A stretch of DNA of 64,000 nucleotides from JAVDCA01 sp035293985 (GCA_035293985.1 DATGLS010000007.1:1-64000); one strand, 5' to 3'. Shown: positions 10,225 through 18,209, counted from the stretch's first letter. The notes: a model not told the origin generated them from the letters alone. Translations and numbers: made by a program.

Positions 10225-10988
10225 TCTCCCTCGTTCTGGGCCGCCGGCCGGCTCTGTGCGGGCGGGCGGCGGGAATTGTCGTGCGGATTCCTGCGCGAAT
10301 TGTTGCGCGAATTGTTGTGTTTGTAGGGACGCGGATGGCGGCGGGCACGGACTTGAGCCTGGCGCTCCGCCGCGCCGGTTTCGTCAGGGTTCCGGCCTTC
10401 CTCGTTGCGCGTCGCGCGCTCCTCGTTCTTGGCGCGGCGCAGCGCCTCGGTGACGAGCGCGTCGGTCAGCACGAGCTTCGCCTCGGCCATGTCGTCGATC
10501 CGCAGCAGGGTCTCGTCGGCTTCGCCGGGCTTTGCGTCGGCGTCCTCGCTGCGGATGCGCGCCATGTCGCCCTGCGCCCCGAGCAGCACGCCGCGGAACC
10601 GCTTGCGGCCGTCGACCATGACGGCCATCTCGATCTTGACCACATGGCCGGCGTGACGCTCGAAATCGGAGCGCCGCACCAGCGGGCGGTCGATCCCGGG
10701 CGAGGATATCTCCAGTCGGTAGGCGCGGTCGATCGGGTCGGCCGCGTCGAGCACCGGCGAGAGCGCGCGCGAAACGGCCTCACACTCCTCGATCTGCAGG
10801 GTGCCGTCGCCCCGCTCGGCCATCACCTGGACGGTGCAGCCGTCCTGGCCGGAGACGCGCACCCGCACGAGCCGCAGCCCGAGGCTTTCGAGCACCGGTT
10901 CCGCCAGCGCCGCAACGCGCGCCGCCGTTCCGCTCTCCGCGATGAGGCGCGGCTCGGTTTGTGCGGGTGCGTGCGTCGTCTCGTCCAT
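10221..10988 (-). CDS. rimP: ribosome maturation factor RimP with long basic C-terminal tail
   Basis: RimP is needed for 30S subunit maturation. The family core is visible in residues about 1-165 (LRLVRVRVSGQDGCTVQVMA, then YRLEISSPGIDRPLVRRSDF with the SSPG-RPL signature). At 255 residues it is longer than typical RimP (150-200) because of an Arg/Asn/Pro-rich tail. That tail includes near-repeats (KNEERATRNEEG and NNSRNNSRRN) encoded by short repeated DNA around 10290-10325 and 10395-10435. It is the first gene of the nusA-infB-pnp operon. Upstream lies a terminator-bearing RNA element (11095-11181), so expression may be controlled by attenuation or by a separate promoter in 10989-11094. Confidence 0.93.
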   Translation of the reverse strand: MDETTHAPAQTEPRLIAESGTAARVAALAEPVLESLGLRLVRVRVSGQDGCTVQVMAERGDGTLQIEECEAVSRALSPVLDAADPIDRAYRLEISSPGIDRPLVRRSDFERHAGHVVKIEMAVMVDGRKRFRGVLLGAQGDMARIRSEDADAKPGEADETLLRIDDMAEAKLVLTDALVTEALRRAKNEERATRNEEGRNPDETGAAERQAQVRARRHPRPYKHNNSRNNSRRNPHDNSRRPPAQSRPAAQNEGE

Positions 10989-11094
10989 GCGTGTCGTTAT
11001 GGTCCTCGGCCTCGCGGCCCGCCGTTAACCAACAGTGATCGTTCTGCCCGGGGCGCGTTCCGTCACGACATCGTCGCGGGCCCGCTCAGGTAAC

Positions 11095-11181
11095 AAAAAA
11101 GAGCGGGTCCCGGGCGGGGCCCACTCTCAAAAGCCGTTCGGGTCATACCCGACCGTTATGAGATGTCCAATCAAGGACATC
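11095..11181 (-). ncRNA. candidate small RNA or rimP-leader attenuator
   Basis: On the minus strand a transcript of about 87 bases can be drawn from just after a good promoter (11185-11212). Hairpin 1 is a perfect 7-bp stem (11162-11168 with 11175-11181, loop of six). Hairpin 2 is a 5-bp stem (11138-11142 with 11148-11152). Hairpin 3 is a strong GC stem (11101-11111 with 11116-11126) followed directly by six T residues (11095-11100), a textbook intrinsic terminator. The rimP start is a further 107 bases downstream. The unit could be an independent sRNA, or a leader whose terminator controls the rimP operon. I cannot assign it to a known Rfam family by eye. Confidence 0.6.
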
Positions 11182-11184
11182 GCG

Positions 11185-11212
11185 AATATAGCGGTTTTTC
11201 AATTCCGTACAA
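11185..11212 (-). promoter_or_regulatory. sigma70-type promoter of the RNA element
   Basis: On the minus strand TTGTAC (11207-11212) and TATATT (11185-11190) are separated by 16 bases. The predicted start lies at about 11178-11181, exactly at the first base of hairpin 1 of the downstream RNA candidate. Confidence 0.6.
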
Positions 11213-11298
11213 GGGCCGACCGGCCGGCAAATCGCCGGCTCGGCGAAAACTTTTTCGACGAGGCCGGGATGCGTGGACGGCCTCGCGTTTGGGCGGGC

Positions 11299-11331
11299 CT
11301 AGCGCAGCAGGATGCTCGCGATCAGCAGCAT
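11299..11331 (-). CDS. 10-codon micro-ORF (leader-peptide-like)
   Basis: ATG at 11331 is preceded by GGAGG with a 5-base spacer, a near-ideal ribosome binding site. It encodes MLLIASILLR and stops at 11299. The peptide is almost wholly hydrophobic and Leu/Ile-rich. It lies on the minus strand upstream of the RNA element and rimP, divergent from the TetR gene and just downstream of the TetR-type palindromes. It could be a leader peptide sensing translation or Leu/Ile supply, a membrane-active micropeptide, or chance. No branched-chain amino-acid operon lies nearby, which weakens the attenuation idea. Confidence 0.4.
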   Translation of the reverse strand: MLLIASILLR

Positions 11332-11372
11332 GCAATCCTCCTTGCGTTGACGGTTGCGTTTCCACCCGCGTC

Positions 11373-11423
11373 TGGTACCGTTAGGTACCAACCGGCTTCG
11401 GCGATGCGGTACTCGGTCGTACC
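11373..11423. promoter_or_regulatory. two GGTAC palindromes, probable TetR operators
   Basis: Palindrome 1 is TGGTACC-GTTA-GGTACCA (11373-11390), with perfect 7-bp arms. Palindrome 2 is GGTAC-TCGGTC-GTACC (11408-11423). Both share the GGTAC core and lie 17-67 bases before the TetR-family ATG at 11440, where autoregulatory operators of this family usually sit. They also lie upstream of the divergent micro-ORF. Confidence 0.65.
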
Positions 11424-11439
11424 AACGAAGGAATTTCCG

Positions 11440-12105
11440 ATGAAGTCCGTTCAACGACGCGTGAGCGCCCGCGGGCGCACGGCGGTTCCGGATTCGCCGC
11501 CACGCGAGCGGGTGCTGAAGGCGGCCTTCGCGCTCTTCCGGGAGCGCGGTTATTCCGGCACCAGCACGCTCGAGATCGCCACGCGGGCCAAGGTGTCGAA
11601 ACGCGATCTCTATGCGCTGTTCGACGACAAGCAGGCAATGCTGACCGCCTGCATCACCGAACGCGCGCGCCGGATGCGTCAGCCCGTGGATCTCGCGGCA
11701 TCGATCCCGCAGAGCCGGGCCGAGGTGGCGGCGACGCTCGTTGCCCTCGGCACCTCCATCCTGCGCGGCATCTGCGATCCCAACGTGCTCGCGGTCTACC
11801 GGCTCGCGGTCGCCGAAGCGGACCACGCGCCCGAAGTTGCCCGTGTGCTCGACGCCGGCGGGCGCGAAGCCAACTGGCAAGCGATCAGCGAATGGATCGC
11901 CAAGGTCCAGGCGCGGGGCCTCATCGGCGCCGGCGACCCGGCCGCCATCACGGCTCGTTTTGTGCCGATGCTGTGGGGCGACCTGATGATTCGGCTGCTG
12001 CTGCGGGTGTGCGAGCCGCCGACGCCGGCCGAAATCGAGGTGCGGGCGCAGGCCGCGGCCGATGCGTTGCTCACGCTCTATCCGCCGTCGCGACCGGCCG
12101 GTTGA
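11440..12105 (+). CDS. TetR/AcrR-family transcriptional regulator
   Basis: The 221-residue protein has the TetR N-terminal helix-turn-helix (RERVLKAAFALFRERGYSGT, then TLEIATRAKVSKRDLYALFD), followed by an all-helical ligand-binding domain that lacks a recognisable subfamily signature. I start it at ATG 11440, which has GAAGGA nearby; an in-frame ATG at 11405 would put palindrome 2 inside the gene. The only plus-strand gene between rimP and trmB, it interrupts an otherwise minus-strand core region. No efflux or metabolic gene is adjacent, so its target may be itself, the divergent micro-ORF transcript, or a distant locus. Confidence 0.9.
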   Translation: MKSVQRRVSARGRTAVPDSPPRERVLKAAFALFRERGYSGTSTLEIATRAKVSKRDLYALFDDKQAMLTACITERARRMRQPVDLAASIPQSRAEVAATLVALGTSILRGICDPNVLAVYRLAVAEADHAPEVARVLDAGGREANWQAISEWIAKVQARGLIGAGDPAAITARFVPMLWGDLMIRLLLRVCEPPTPAEIEVRAQAAADALLTLYPPSRPAG

Positions 12106-12120
12106 AGGCGTTGCAGCAGC

Positions 12121-12876
12121 CTACGCGGCGCGGCGGAACACCAGATAGCACGGCGCGCGGCCGGCCTGGATGGCCTTGGCTTCGTAGCGCGTCTGCGTGA
12201 AGCCCTGCCATGGTTTGCGCCAGTCGTCGGCGCGCTCGGCGGTCCACGCGAAGAGCGGTGAGCATATCAGCCGCTCCAGCGTCCAGGCCGCATAGTCCGG
12301 CCAGTCGGTGGCGAAGCGAAAGACGCCGCCGGGCCGCAGGACGCGGGCGAGCTCGACGATGCGCTGCTCCTGCACGAAGCGGCGCTTCCAGTGACGGCGC
12401 TTGGGCCAAGGGTCGGGATAGAGCAGGTCGATGCGGGCGAGGGCGCCAGGCGGCAGCCAGGCCAGCAGGTCGCTCGCGTCGCCGAAGTGCAGGCGGATAT
12501 TACCTCTATTGGAAAGACCTTGCGCCTCGATCAGCGCCAGCGCCTTCGCCATGCCGTTGACGAACGGCTCGCAGCCGATGAAGCCCATGTCGGGATGGGT
12601 AGCCGCCTGGGCGACGAGGTGCTCGCCGCCGCCGAAGCCGATCTCGAGGCCGATCACCTCCGGCGCATGGGCGAACAGCGAGGCGAGTGGCGCAGGTGCC
12701 GGCGCCTTCAAGTCGAGCGCAAGGCGCGGCAGCAGGCTCTCCATCAGCGCGGCCTGATGCGGCCGCAGCGGATGGCCCTTGCGCCGGCCGAAGAAGGCGC
12801 CGCCGCGCGATCGTTCGGGGGTGTCGCTCAGCTGACCGCGCTGCGCAGCGCGTCGGCGAGATCGGTCTTCTCCCAT
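12121..12876 (-). CDS. trmB: tRNA (guanine-N7-)-methyltransferase
   Basis: TrmB methylates G46 in the variable loop of tRNA using S-adenosylmethionine. The SAM-binding block is VIGLEIGFGGGEHL and the catalytic region IDLLYPDPWPKRRHWKRRF is diagnostic. The 251-residue frame from ATG 12876 overlaps the metK end by 49 bases, and its first 20 residues are antisense-like and arginine-rich. The conserved start FFGRRKGHPLRPHQ lies only after about residue 28, so a later start is possible, for example CTG 12831, which overlaps the metK stop by 4 bases. It follows metK directly; the methyl donor synthase and a methyltransferase are thus co-transcribed. Confidence 0.93.
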   Translation of the reverse strand: MGEDRSRRRAAQRGQLSDTPERSRGGAFFGRRKGHPLRPHQAALMESLLPRLALDLKAPAPAPLASLFAHAPEVIGLEIGFGGGEHLVAQAATHPDMGFIGCEPFVNGMAKALALIEAQGLSNRGNIRLHFGDASDLLAWLPPGALARIDLLYPDPWPKRRHWKRRFVQEQRIVELARVLRPGGVFRFATDWPDYAAWTLERLICSPLFAWTAERADDWRKPWQGFTQTRYEAKAIQAGRAPCYLVFRRAA

Positions 12877-14021
12877 GAGAAGCCGCCGTCCGCGTCGGGC
12901 GCGCGGCCGAAATGGCCGTAGGCCGAGGTGCGCGCATAGATCGGCCGGTTGAGCTTGAGGTGCTCGCGGATGCCGCGCGGGCTCAGATCCATGACCTCGG
13001 CGAGAGCCTTCTCGACCTTGGTCTCGGGAACCTTGCCGGTGCCCTGCAGGTCGACATAGATCGACAGCGGCTTGGCGACGCCGATCGCATAGGAGATCTG
13101 GATGCAGCAGCGGTCGGCGACGCCGGCCGCAACCACGTTCTTGGCGAGATAGCGCGCCGCATAAGCGGCCGAGCGGTCGACCTTGCTCGGGTCCTTGCCC
13201 GAAAAGGCGCCGCCGCCGTGCGGAGCGGCACCGCCATAGGTATCGACGATGATCTTGCGGCCAGTGAGCCCGCAGTCGCCGTCAGGGCCGCCGATCACGA
13301 ACTTGCCGGTGGGGTTGACGTGCCAGATCGTCTTCTTGTTGACCCAGCCCTGCGGCAGCGCCTTGAGCACGTAGGGCTCTACGATCGCCTGGATGTCGTG
13401 TGAGGACAGGTTCTCGTCGAGATGCTGGGTCGAGACCACGATCTGGGTGGCCTCGACGGGCTTGCCGTTCTCGTAGCGGATCGTCACCTGGCTCTTGGCG
13501 TCGGGGCCGAGCGCCTTCGTCTCGCCGGCGTGACGCGCCTCTTTCATCACCTTGAGGATCTTGTGCGCATAGTAGATCGGCGCCGGCATCAGCTCCGGCG
13601 TCTCGCGGCACGCGTAGCCGAACATGATGCCCTGGTCGCCCGCGCCCTCGTCCTTGTTGCCGGCCGCGTCGACCCCCTGAGCGATGTCGGTCGACTGGGC
13701 GTGCAGGTAAACCTCGACGTTGGCCTTCTCCCAGTGGAAGCCGGCCTGCTCGTAGCCGATGTCCTTGATGGCGAGCCGCGCCAGATGGGAGATGTAGTCC
13801 TTGGTGATGCCCGCGGGCCCGCGCGTCTCGCCCGCGATGACGACGCGGTTCGTGGTGCACAGCGTCTCGCAGGCGACGCGCACATTGCGCGGGTCGAAGC
13901 CGTTACGCGAGGCCTGGTCGAAGAAGGCGTCGACCACCTCGTCGGAGATGCGGTCGCACACCTTGTCGGGATGGCCTTCGGAAACGGACTCGCTCGTGAA
14001 CAGGTAGTTTGCGTGCGACAC
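12828..14021 (-). CDS. metK: S-adenosylmethionine synthetase
   Basis: MetK makes S-adenosylmethionine from methionine and ATP. The 397-residue protein has the expected motifs: FTSESVSEGHPDKVCDRISD at the N-terminus, GAGDQGIMFGYA in the middle and GGGAFSGKDPSKVDRSAAYA, the phosphate-binding loop, towards the C-terminus. The alphaproteobacterial insertions and length fit. The start is GTG at 14021 with GGGGAG about a dozen bases upstream. It lies 150 bases downstream of praR, a regulator whose product shares this locus in other Rhizobiales. I inspected the 5' region for SAM-II or SAM/SAH riboswitch motifs and saw none. Confidence 0.97.
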   Translation of the reverse strand: MSHANYLFTSESVSEGHPDKVCDRISDEVVDAFFDQASRNGFDPRNVRVACETLCTTNRVVIAGETRGPAGITKDYISHLARLAIKDIGYEQAGFHWEKANVEVYLHAQSTDIAQGVDAAGNKDEGAGDQGIMFGYACRETPELMPAPIYYAHKILKVMKEARHAGETKALGPDAKSQVTIRYENGKPVEATQIVVSTQHLDENLSSHDIQAIVEPYVLKALPQGWVNKKTIWHVNPTGKFVIGGPDGDCGLTGRKIIVDTYGGAAPHGGGAFSGKDPSKVDRSAAYAARYLAKNVVAAGVADRCCIQISYAIGVAKPLSIYVDLQGTGKVPETKVEKALAEVMDLSPRGIREHLKLNRPIYARTSAYGHFGRAPDADGGFSWEKTDLADALRSAVS

Positions 14022-14171
14022 CGGTGATCACTCCCCGCGCGACGCGGACGGGCCCGCATCGATCTTGAAACTCGGATAGGCGGGTGTTTCTTGCAGTGTC
14101 GCGCACCGGGGTCAAGGTGTGGGCACTCGTGGGATTCGTGGGCAGAACGGCCGCGCGCGGTGGCCTTTCGC

Positions 14172-14579
14172 TCAAGTCTCCTCGCCGCCGGCGATCTGCT
14201 CGACCAGGTCGACGATGCGCCGGCGCAGCTTGGCGTCGGCGATGCGCATGAAGGCCTTGGTCAAGGCGAGGCCGTCGGAGGTCGCGAGAAAATCCGACAC
14301 GTAGGCCGTCGAGGGTGCTTCCTTGCCGTTGGGCACGCGGCCCGGCACGTCGGGCGCGCCCTCGAAAAAGAAGGACACCGGAACCTGGAGAATGCTCGAA
14401 ATCTGCTGCAGGCGGCTGGCGCCAATTCGATTGGTGCCCTTCTCGTATTTTTGCACCTGCTGAAAGGTCAGGCCCAATGCGTCGCCGAGCTTTTCCTGGC
14501 TCATCGAGAGCATCATCCGCCGCATCCGCACCCGACTTCCAACATGCCTATCAATAGGGTTGGGAGCCTTTTTGGCCAT
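14172..14579 (-). CDS. praR: XRE-family regulator of the PraR type
   Basis: The 135-residue protein carries a Cro/C1 helix-turn-helix (GSRVRMRRMMLSMSQEKLGD, then LTFQQVQKYEKGTNRIGASR) followed by QISSILQVPVSFFFEGAP. This is the pattern of PraR, a Rhizobiales regulator linked in the literature to quorum sensing, biofilm and symbiotic gene repression. Position supports this: it lies between lnt and metK, as I recall from Rhizobium and Azorhizobium. The upstream 299-base region is unusually AT-rich for this window and contains a perfect GTATTCG palindrome (14792-14808) that may be its own or another regulator's site. Confidence 0.85.
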   Translation of the reverse strand: MAKKAPNPIDRHVGSRVRMRRMMLSMSQEKLGDALGLTFQQVQKYEKGTNRIGASRLQQISSILQVPVSFFFEGAPDVPGRVPNGKEAPSTAYVSDFLATSDGLALTKAFMRIADAKLRRRIVDLVEQIAGGEET

Positions 14580-14791
14580 TTTCTTTCCTCAGCCATAACG
14601 ACAGCATATTGCCCATTAACCACTTTGGGCTGAACCGCCCGTATTTTCAACGGTCCCCCAAGGTAGGATGACGAAACCGTCCTGAATTTACGGTTGCATG
14701 ACGTAGGGGAGGGAAAGTCTTCATGCGTGGAAGAATTTTCCTCCACGTCTTCCTATTGAATATTAATTTCTAAAATTTACGGATCTTGAGG

Positions 14792-14808
14792 GTATTCGTA
14801 GCGAATAC
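14792..14808. promoter_or_regulatory. perfect inverted repeat in the praR upstream region
   Basis: GTATTCG-TAG-CGAATAC is a perfect 7-bp inverted repeat, and a related GGAATACT lies at 14825-14832. It is in the AT-rich stretch 14750-14860 between lnt and praR, about 210 bases before the praR start. The rest of 14580-14878 holds a CGTGGA/TCCACG hairpin (14726-14746) and no gene. Confidence 0.45.
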
Positions 14809-14878
14809 TTTATAGCTCGTCTAAGGAATACTCGCTGATTGTGACGGTACGGCTATGCTCAAATGGCGATCGACCATT

Positions 14879-16507
14879 CTATCGTTGCATGCGGCGGACG
14901 GCAGCCATCAACAGAATCCCGGCGATCAGCACTGCGAGCGGAAGATCGCCCCAGCGCGAGTACACCGTTTGCGCGATCGGCTGCGGCAGCGCCGAGTCGA
15001 GGACGCCCTCGCTGCCAAGCGCCAGCGAGTGGATGATTCGCCCGACCGGATCGACCACCGCCGAAATGCCGGTATTGGCGGCGCGCACCAGCGGCAGCCC
15101 CTCCTCGATCGCGCGTACGCGCGCCTGCTGGAAATGCTGGTAGGGGCCGGCGCTCTCGCCGAACCAGGCGTCGTTGGTGAGGTTGAGCATCCAGCCCGGG
15201 CGCTCGCCTGCCGGCAGGACGGCGTGGGGGAAGATGATCTCGTAACAGATGAGGGGAAGCATCTTCGGCACCCCCGGCGGCGCCAGCAGGCGGCGGCGGT
15301 CGCCGGCGAGAAAGCCGCCCTGTAGCCGGGTGAGCTGGCGTAGCCCGATACGCTCGAGCAGGTGCTGGAACGGCAGATACTCGCCGAACGGCACGAGATG
15401 CACCTTGTCGTAGACCGACAGGATGTTGCCCCCGTTGTCGATGACGTAGACCGAGTTGTAGGCGTGCAGGTCGCGCGTCACCGGAGCGAGGTCGCCCGCG
15501 CGTGCCGCGCCGGTGATCAGCACCGGCCCGCCGTGCAGCAGTGCGGCGATCTGCGCGAGCGCGTCCGGCTCGCGGGTGAGGAAGAACGGAAACGCCGATT
15601 CGGGCCAGATCAGCAAGGTCGCGGAGGCGACCCCGGAGGAGCTCGGCCCCGTCGCGCGGTCGGACAGCGCGAGGTAGTGTTGCATCACCTGCGTCTTGTT
15701 GGCGTAGCTGAACTTCTCGTCCTGCGGCACGTTCGGCTGCATGATGCGCAGCTTCACGCCATCCACGTAAGCGGTGGGCGTCGTGGCGAGCCGCACCGTG
15801 CCGTAGATCGCGATCGCAACGAGCACGACCGCCGCCGCCGCCGGAGCAAGCCACGGCCAGCGCGTGTCGGCGCGCTCGTCGGCAAGCACCGCCGGCGAGG
15901 CGAAGACGGCGAGCGCGATGAATGTCAGCCCCCACACGCCGAACAGGGCGGTGCATTGGGCGAGCACGAGCGGCGTCGTCAGCGAATAGCCGAGCGCATT
16001 CCAGGGAAATCCGGTGAGCAGGTGGCCGCGCAGCCATTCGGCGAGCGTGAGCGCGGCCGCGAAGGTGAGAACGCGCAAGAGCCCGCGCGTCCAGAACAGA
16101 CGGGCAAGCGCGCAGCCGAACGCGGTGTAGAGCGCGAGATAGGCCGGCAGCCCCACCACGGCGATCGGCATCAGGGGACCGAAAAGCGCGACGTCCTTGG
16201 CGTCGACCAGGAAGGCATGGCCGATCCAGTAGAGGCCGGCCAGAAAGTAGCCGAAACCGAACCACCATCCGGTGACGGCCGCCGCGACGATCCCGCCCCA
16301 ACGCCCGGCGGCGGCGCCGTCGAGCAGCCAGACCGCGACCGGGACGGTCACGAACATCACCGGCCATACCGTGATGAAAGAGCTCGGGTCGGCGTTGACC
16401 GGCGTGATCGCGAGCGCCGAGGCGGCGCCGGCGAGAAACGCGATCAGCGCCCGCCGAAAGCCCCAGGCGAGAACGATCGGTTGAGCAAGGCGGGTGAAGG
16501 TCTTCAC
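14879..16507 (-). CDS. lnt: apolipoprotein N-acyltransferase
   Basis: Lnt adds the third acyl chain to the N-terminal cysteine of lipoproteins in the inner membrane. The 542-residue protein has an N-terminal membrane part with about six hydrophobic segments, a periplasmic nitrilase-like domain, and a final C-terminal membrane helix (LPLAVLIAGILLMAAV). The nitrilase triad is visible: Glu in LLIWPESAFPF (about residue 300), Lys in YDKVHLVPFGEYLPF (about 367) and Cys in PLICYEIIFP (about 422). The start codon is GTG at 16507, overlapping the preceding gene's stop by 4 bases, so it is translationally coupled to the CBS-domain protein. Confidence 0.95.
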   Translation of the reverse strand: MKTFTRLAQPIVLAWGFRRALIAFLAGAASALAITPVNADPSSFITVWPVMFVTVPVAVWLLDGAAAGRWGGIVAAAVTGWWFGFGYFLAGLYWIGHAFLVDAKDVALFGPLMPIAVVGLPAYLALYTAFGCALARLFWTRGLLRVLTFAAALTLAEWLRGHLLTGFPWNALGYSLTTPLVLAQCTALFGVWGLTFIALAVFASPAVLADERADTRWPWLAPAAAAVVLVAIAIYGTVRLATTPTAYVDGVKLRIMQPNVPQDEKFSYANKTQVMQHYLALSDRATGPSSSGVASATLLIWPESAFPFFLTREPDALAQIAALLHGGPVLITGAARAGDLAPVTRDLHAYNSVYVIDNGGNILSVYDKVHLVPFGEYLPFQHLLERIGLRQLTRLQGGFLAGDRRRLLAPPGVPKMLPLICYEIIFPHAVLPAGERPGWMLNLTNDAWFGESAGPYQHFQQARVRAIEEGLPLVRAANTGISAVVDPVGRIIHSLALGSEGVLDSALPQPIAQTVYSRWGDLPLAVLIAGILLMAAVRRMQR

Positions 16508-17670
16508 GGTTCGCGCGGCGGCTTGGGTTCGGCGGCGGCAGGCTGCGGCGATGGAGCGGCGGCGGGTTGCGGGGATGCGGCGCCCGGCGCCAGTGCCGGC
16601 GCCGCGGCGCGGGCCGGGCGGACACCGTTGTGGGCGGCCGGCTGACGGCTGCGGTAGATGCGCACGCGCTTGACGCGGCGCGGATCGGCGTCGAGCACCT
16701 CGATCTCGTAGGGTCCCGGCCCGGGCACGAGTTCGCCGCGCACCGGCACGCGGCCGATGCGGGTCGCGAGATAGCCGCCGAGGGTGTCGACCTCCTCGGT
16801 CGCCTCGCCGACGTCGAAGTCGGCGCCGACCAGGGCGACGACCTCCTCGAGGCTCGCGCGCGCGTGGGCGAGGTAGGAGCCGTCCGCCTGGCGCACCACC
16901 GGATGCTCGCCGCGCTCGTCGTGCTCGTCCTCGATGTCGCCGACGATCAGCTCGACCAGGTCCTCGATCGACACCAGCCCGTCGGTGCCGCCGTACTCGT
17001 CGATGACCAGCGCGAGGTGCACGCGCGTCGCCTGCATCTTCGCCAGCAGGTCGATCGCCGGCATCGACGGCGGCACGAACAGCGTCTGGCGCAGGATCCG
17101 CGCGGCCGACAGCGCCAGCGAGAGGTCGAGCGCGCGCAGGTCGAGGCCCGCCGGCAGCGGGCGCTTGCGCCGCGTATTCTTCTCCGCGTCGACGGTCGCG
17201 CGCGCCGTCATGAAGGCGACGAGATCGCGGATGTGCACCATGCCGGTCGGGTCGTCGAGCGTGTCGTTGTAGACGACGAGGCGCGAATGTGCGGCGGTCT
17301 CGAACACCTTGATGAGCTCGCCGAGCGCGATGTCCTGCTGCACCGCGACGATGTCCGCCCGCGGCACCATCACGTCGGCGATCCGGCGCTCGCGCAGCGC
17401 CAGGATGTTGCGGAGCATCGTGCTTTCTTCGGGCGAGAAGCCGCTCTCGGCGGGCGTGCTCGCCTCCAGCACCACCTCGAGGTCGGAGCGGATCGATCCT
17501 GTCTTCCAGCCGAACACCGCGCGCAGGATGCGCGCAAACCAGCGCTCGTTTGCGTCGACGGGCTCGCCCTTGGGGGGGACTGGAACCGGCAGGTTGCGGC
17601 TCTCGCCCGCTGGCTCGGTGCTGTCGCTGATTTTCGGCGCGTCGCTCTCGGCCATGGCAGAATCAATCAT
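16504..17670 (-). CDS. hemolysin/CorC-type CBS-domain protein
   Basis: The 388-residue protein belongs to the TlyC/CorC family. It has a CBS pair, with RRIADVMVPRADIVAVQQDI opening the first domain and VPPSMPAIDLLAKMQATRVH the second, then LALVIDEYGGTDGLVSIEDL and the C-terminal CorC_HlyC domain (LGGYLATRIGRVPVRGELV). No N-terminal DUF21 membrane domain is present, so it is the short soluble form found beside ybeY in proteobacteria. The last 45 residues are Ala/Pro-rich repeats (PQPAAAPSPQPAAAEP). It is coupled to ybeY upstream and to lnt downstream by 4-base overlaps. It may support divalent-cation export or envelope work; the old name hemolysin is not evidence of toxicity. Confidence 0.88.
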   Translation of the reverse strand: MIDSAMAESDAPKISDSTEPAGESRNLPVPVPPKGEPVDANERWFARILRAVFGWKTGSIRSDLEVVLEASTPAESGFSPEESTMLRNILALRERRIADVMVPRADIVAVQQDIALGELIKVFETAAHSRLVVYNDTLDDPTGMVHIRDLVAFMTARATVDAEKNTRRKRPLPAGLDLRALDLSLALSAARILRQTLFVPPSMPAIDLLAKMQATRVHLALVIDEYGGTDGLVSIEDLVELIVGDIEDEHDERGEHPVVRQADGSYLAHARASLEEVVALVGADFDVGEATEEVDTLGGYLATRIGRVPVRGELVPGPGPYEIEVLDADPRRVKRVRIYRSRQPAAHNGVRPARAAAPALAPGAASPQPAAAPSPQPAAAEPKPPREP

Positions 17671-18209
17671 GCAGCGTCACGCGCCGCATACGGATCGGGA
17701 ACGCCGAGCCGCGCCAGGATCAGTCGCTCGCGTCGCTCCATGGTTTCGGCCTGCCGGTGCGATTCGTGATCGTAGCCCAAAAGGTGGAGAAAGCCATGCA
17801 GCGCCAAATGGGCGAGGTGATGGTGGAGCGGCTTGCCCTCGTCGCGGGCCTCCCTTGCGGTCGTCTCATAGGCGATCACGATGTCGCCGAGATGATGCGA
17901 GGAGCAGCGCCCGGACTTCGCGGCCGGCTTGGTCACCGGCTTGGTCACCGGCCCGGCTGGGGTCGGGAACGACAGCACGTTGGTGGGCTTGTTCTGGCCG
18001 CGCCATCGCCGATTGAGCGCGGCGATCGCCCAGTCGCTCGTCAGTGTCACGGAAAGCTCGGCACGGCGCACGCGCGCCGGCGCCGCGGCCGTGATGATCC
18101 GCCGCACCACCCGCGCCGCCTGCGGCACTTTGCGCCAGCGCCTGGAGGCGATGACGACGTCGATCGTCGGGCCGCGCGCGGCGCGGCGCCGTTTCAGGGC
18201 TTGCTTCAC
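17667..18209 (-). CDS. ybeY: endoribonuclease YbeY (rRNA maturation factor)
   Basis: YbeY is a metal-dependent RNase that processes the 16S rRNA 3' end and assists ribosome quality control. The zinc-binding motif HGFLHLLGYDH is intact near the C-terminus, preceded by LGDIVIAYE. The 180-residue length is slightly above average because of an Arg-rich start (LKRRRAARGPTIDVVI) and a run of Thr/Lys/Pro-rich residues (TKPVTKPAAKS) mid-protein. It overlaps phoH and the CorC-like gene by 4 bases on each side, the conserved phoH-ybeY-corC-lnt cluster. Confidence 0.95.
   Translation of the reverse strand: MKQALKRRRAARGPTIDVVIASRRWRKVPQAARVVRRIITAAAPARVRRAELSVTLTSDWAIAALNRRWRGQNKPTNVLSFPTPAGPVTKPVTKPAAKSGRCSSHHLGDIVIAYETTAREARDEGKPLHHHLAHLALHGFLHLLGYDHESHRQAETMERRERLILARLGVPDPYAARDAA

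Noticed and set aside
8236..10326. 696-codon plus-strand frame opposite nusA
   Set aside because: Antisense shadow of NusA.
14022..14171. SAM-II or SAM/SAH riboswitch upstream of metK
   Set aside because: No conserved pseudoknot motif could be found by eye in this leader.
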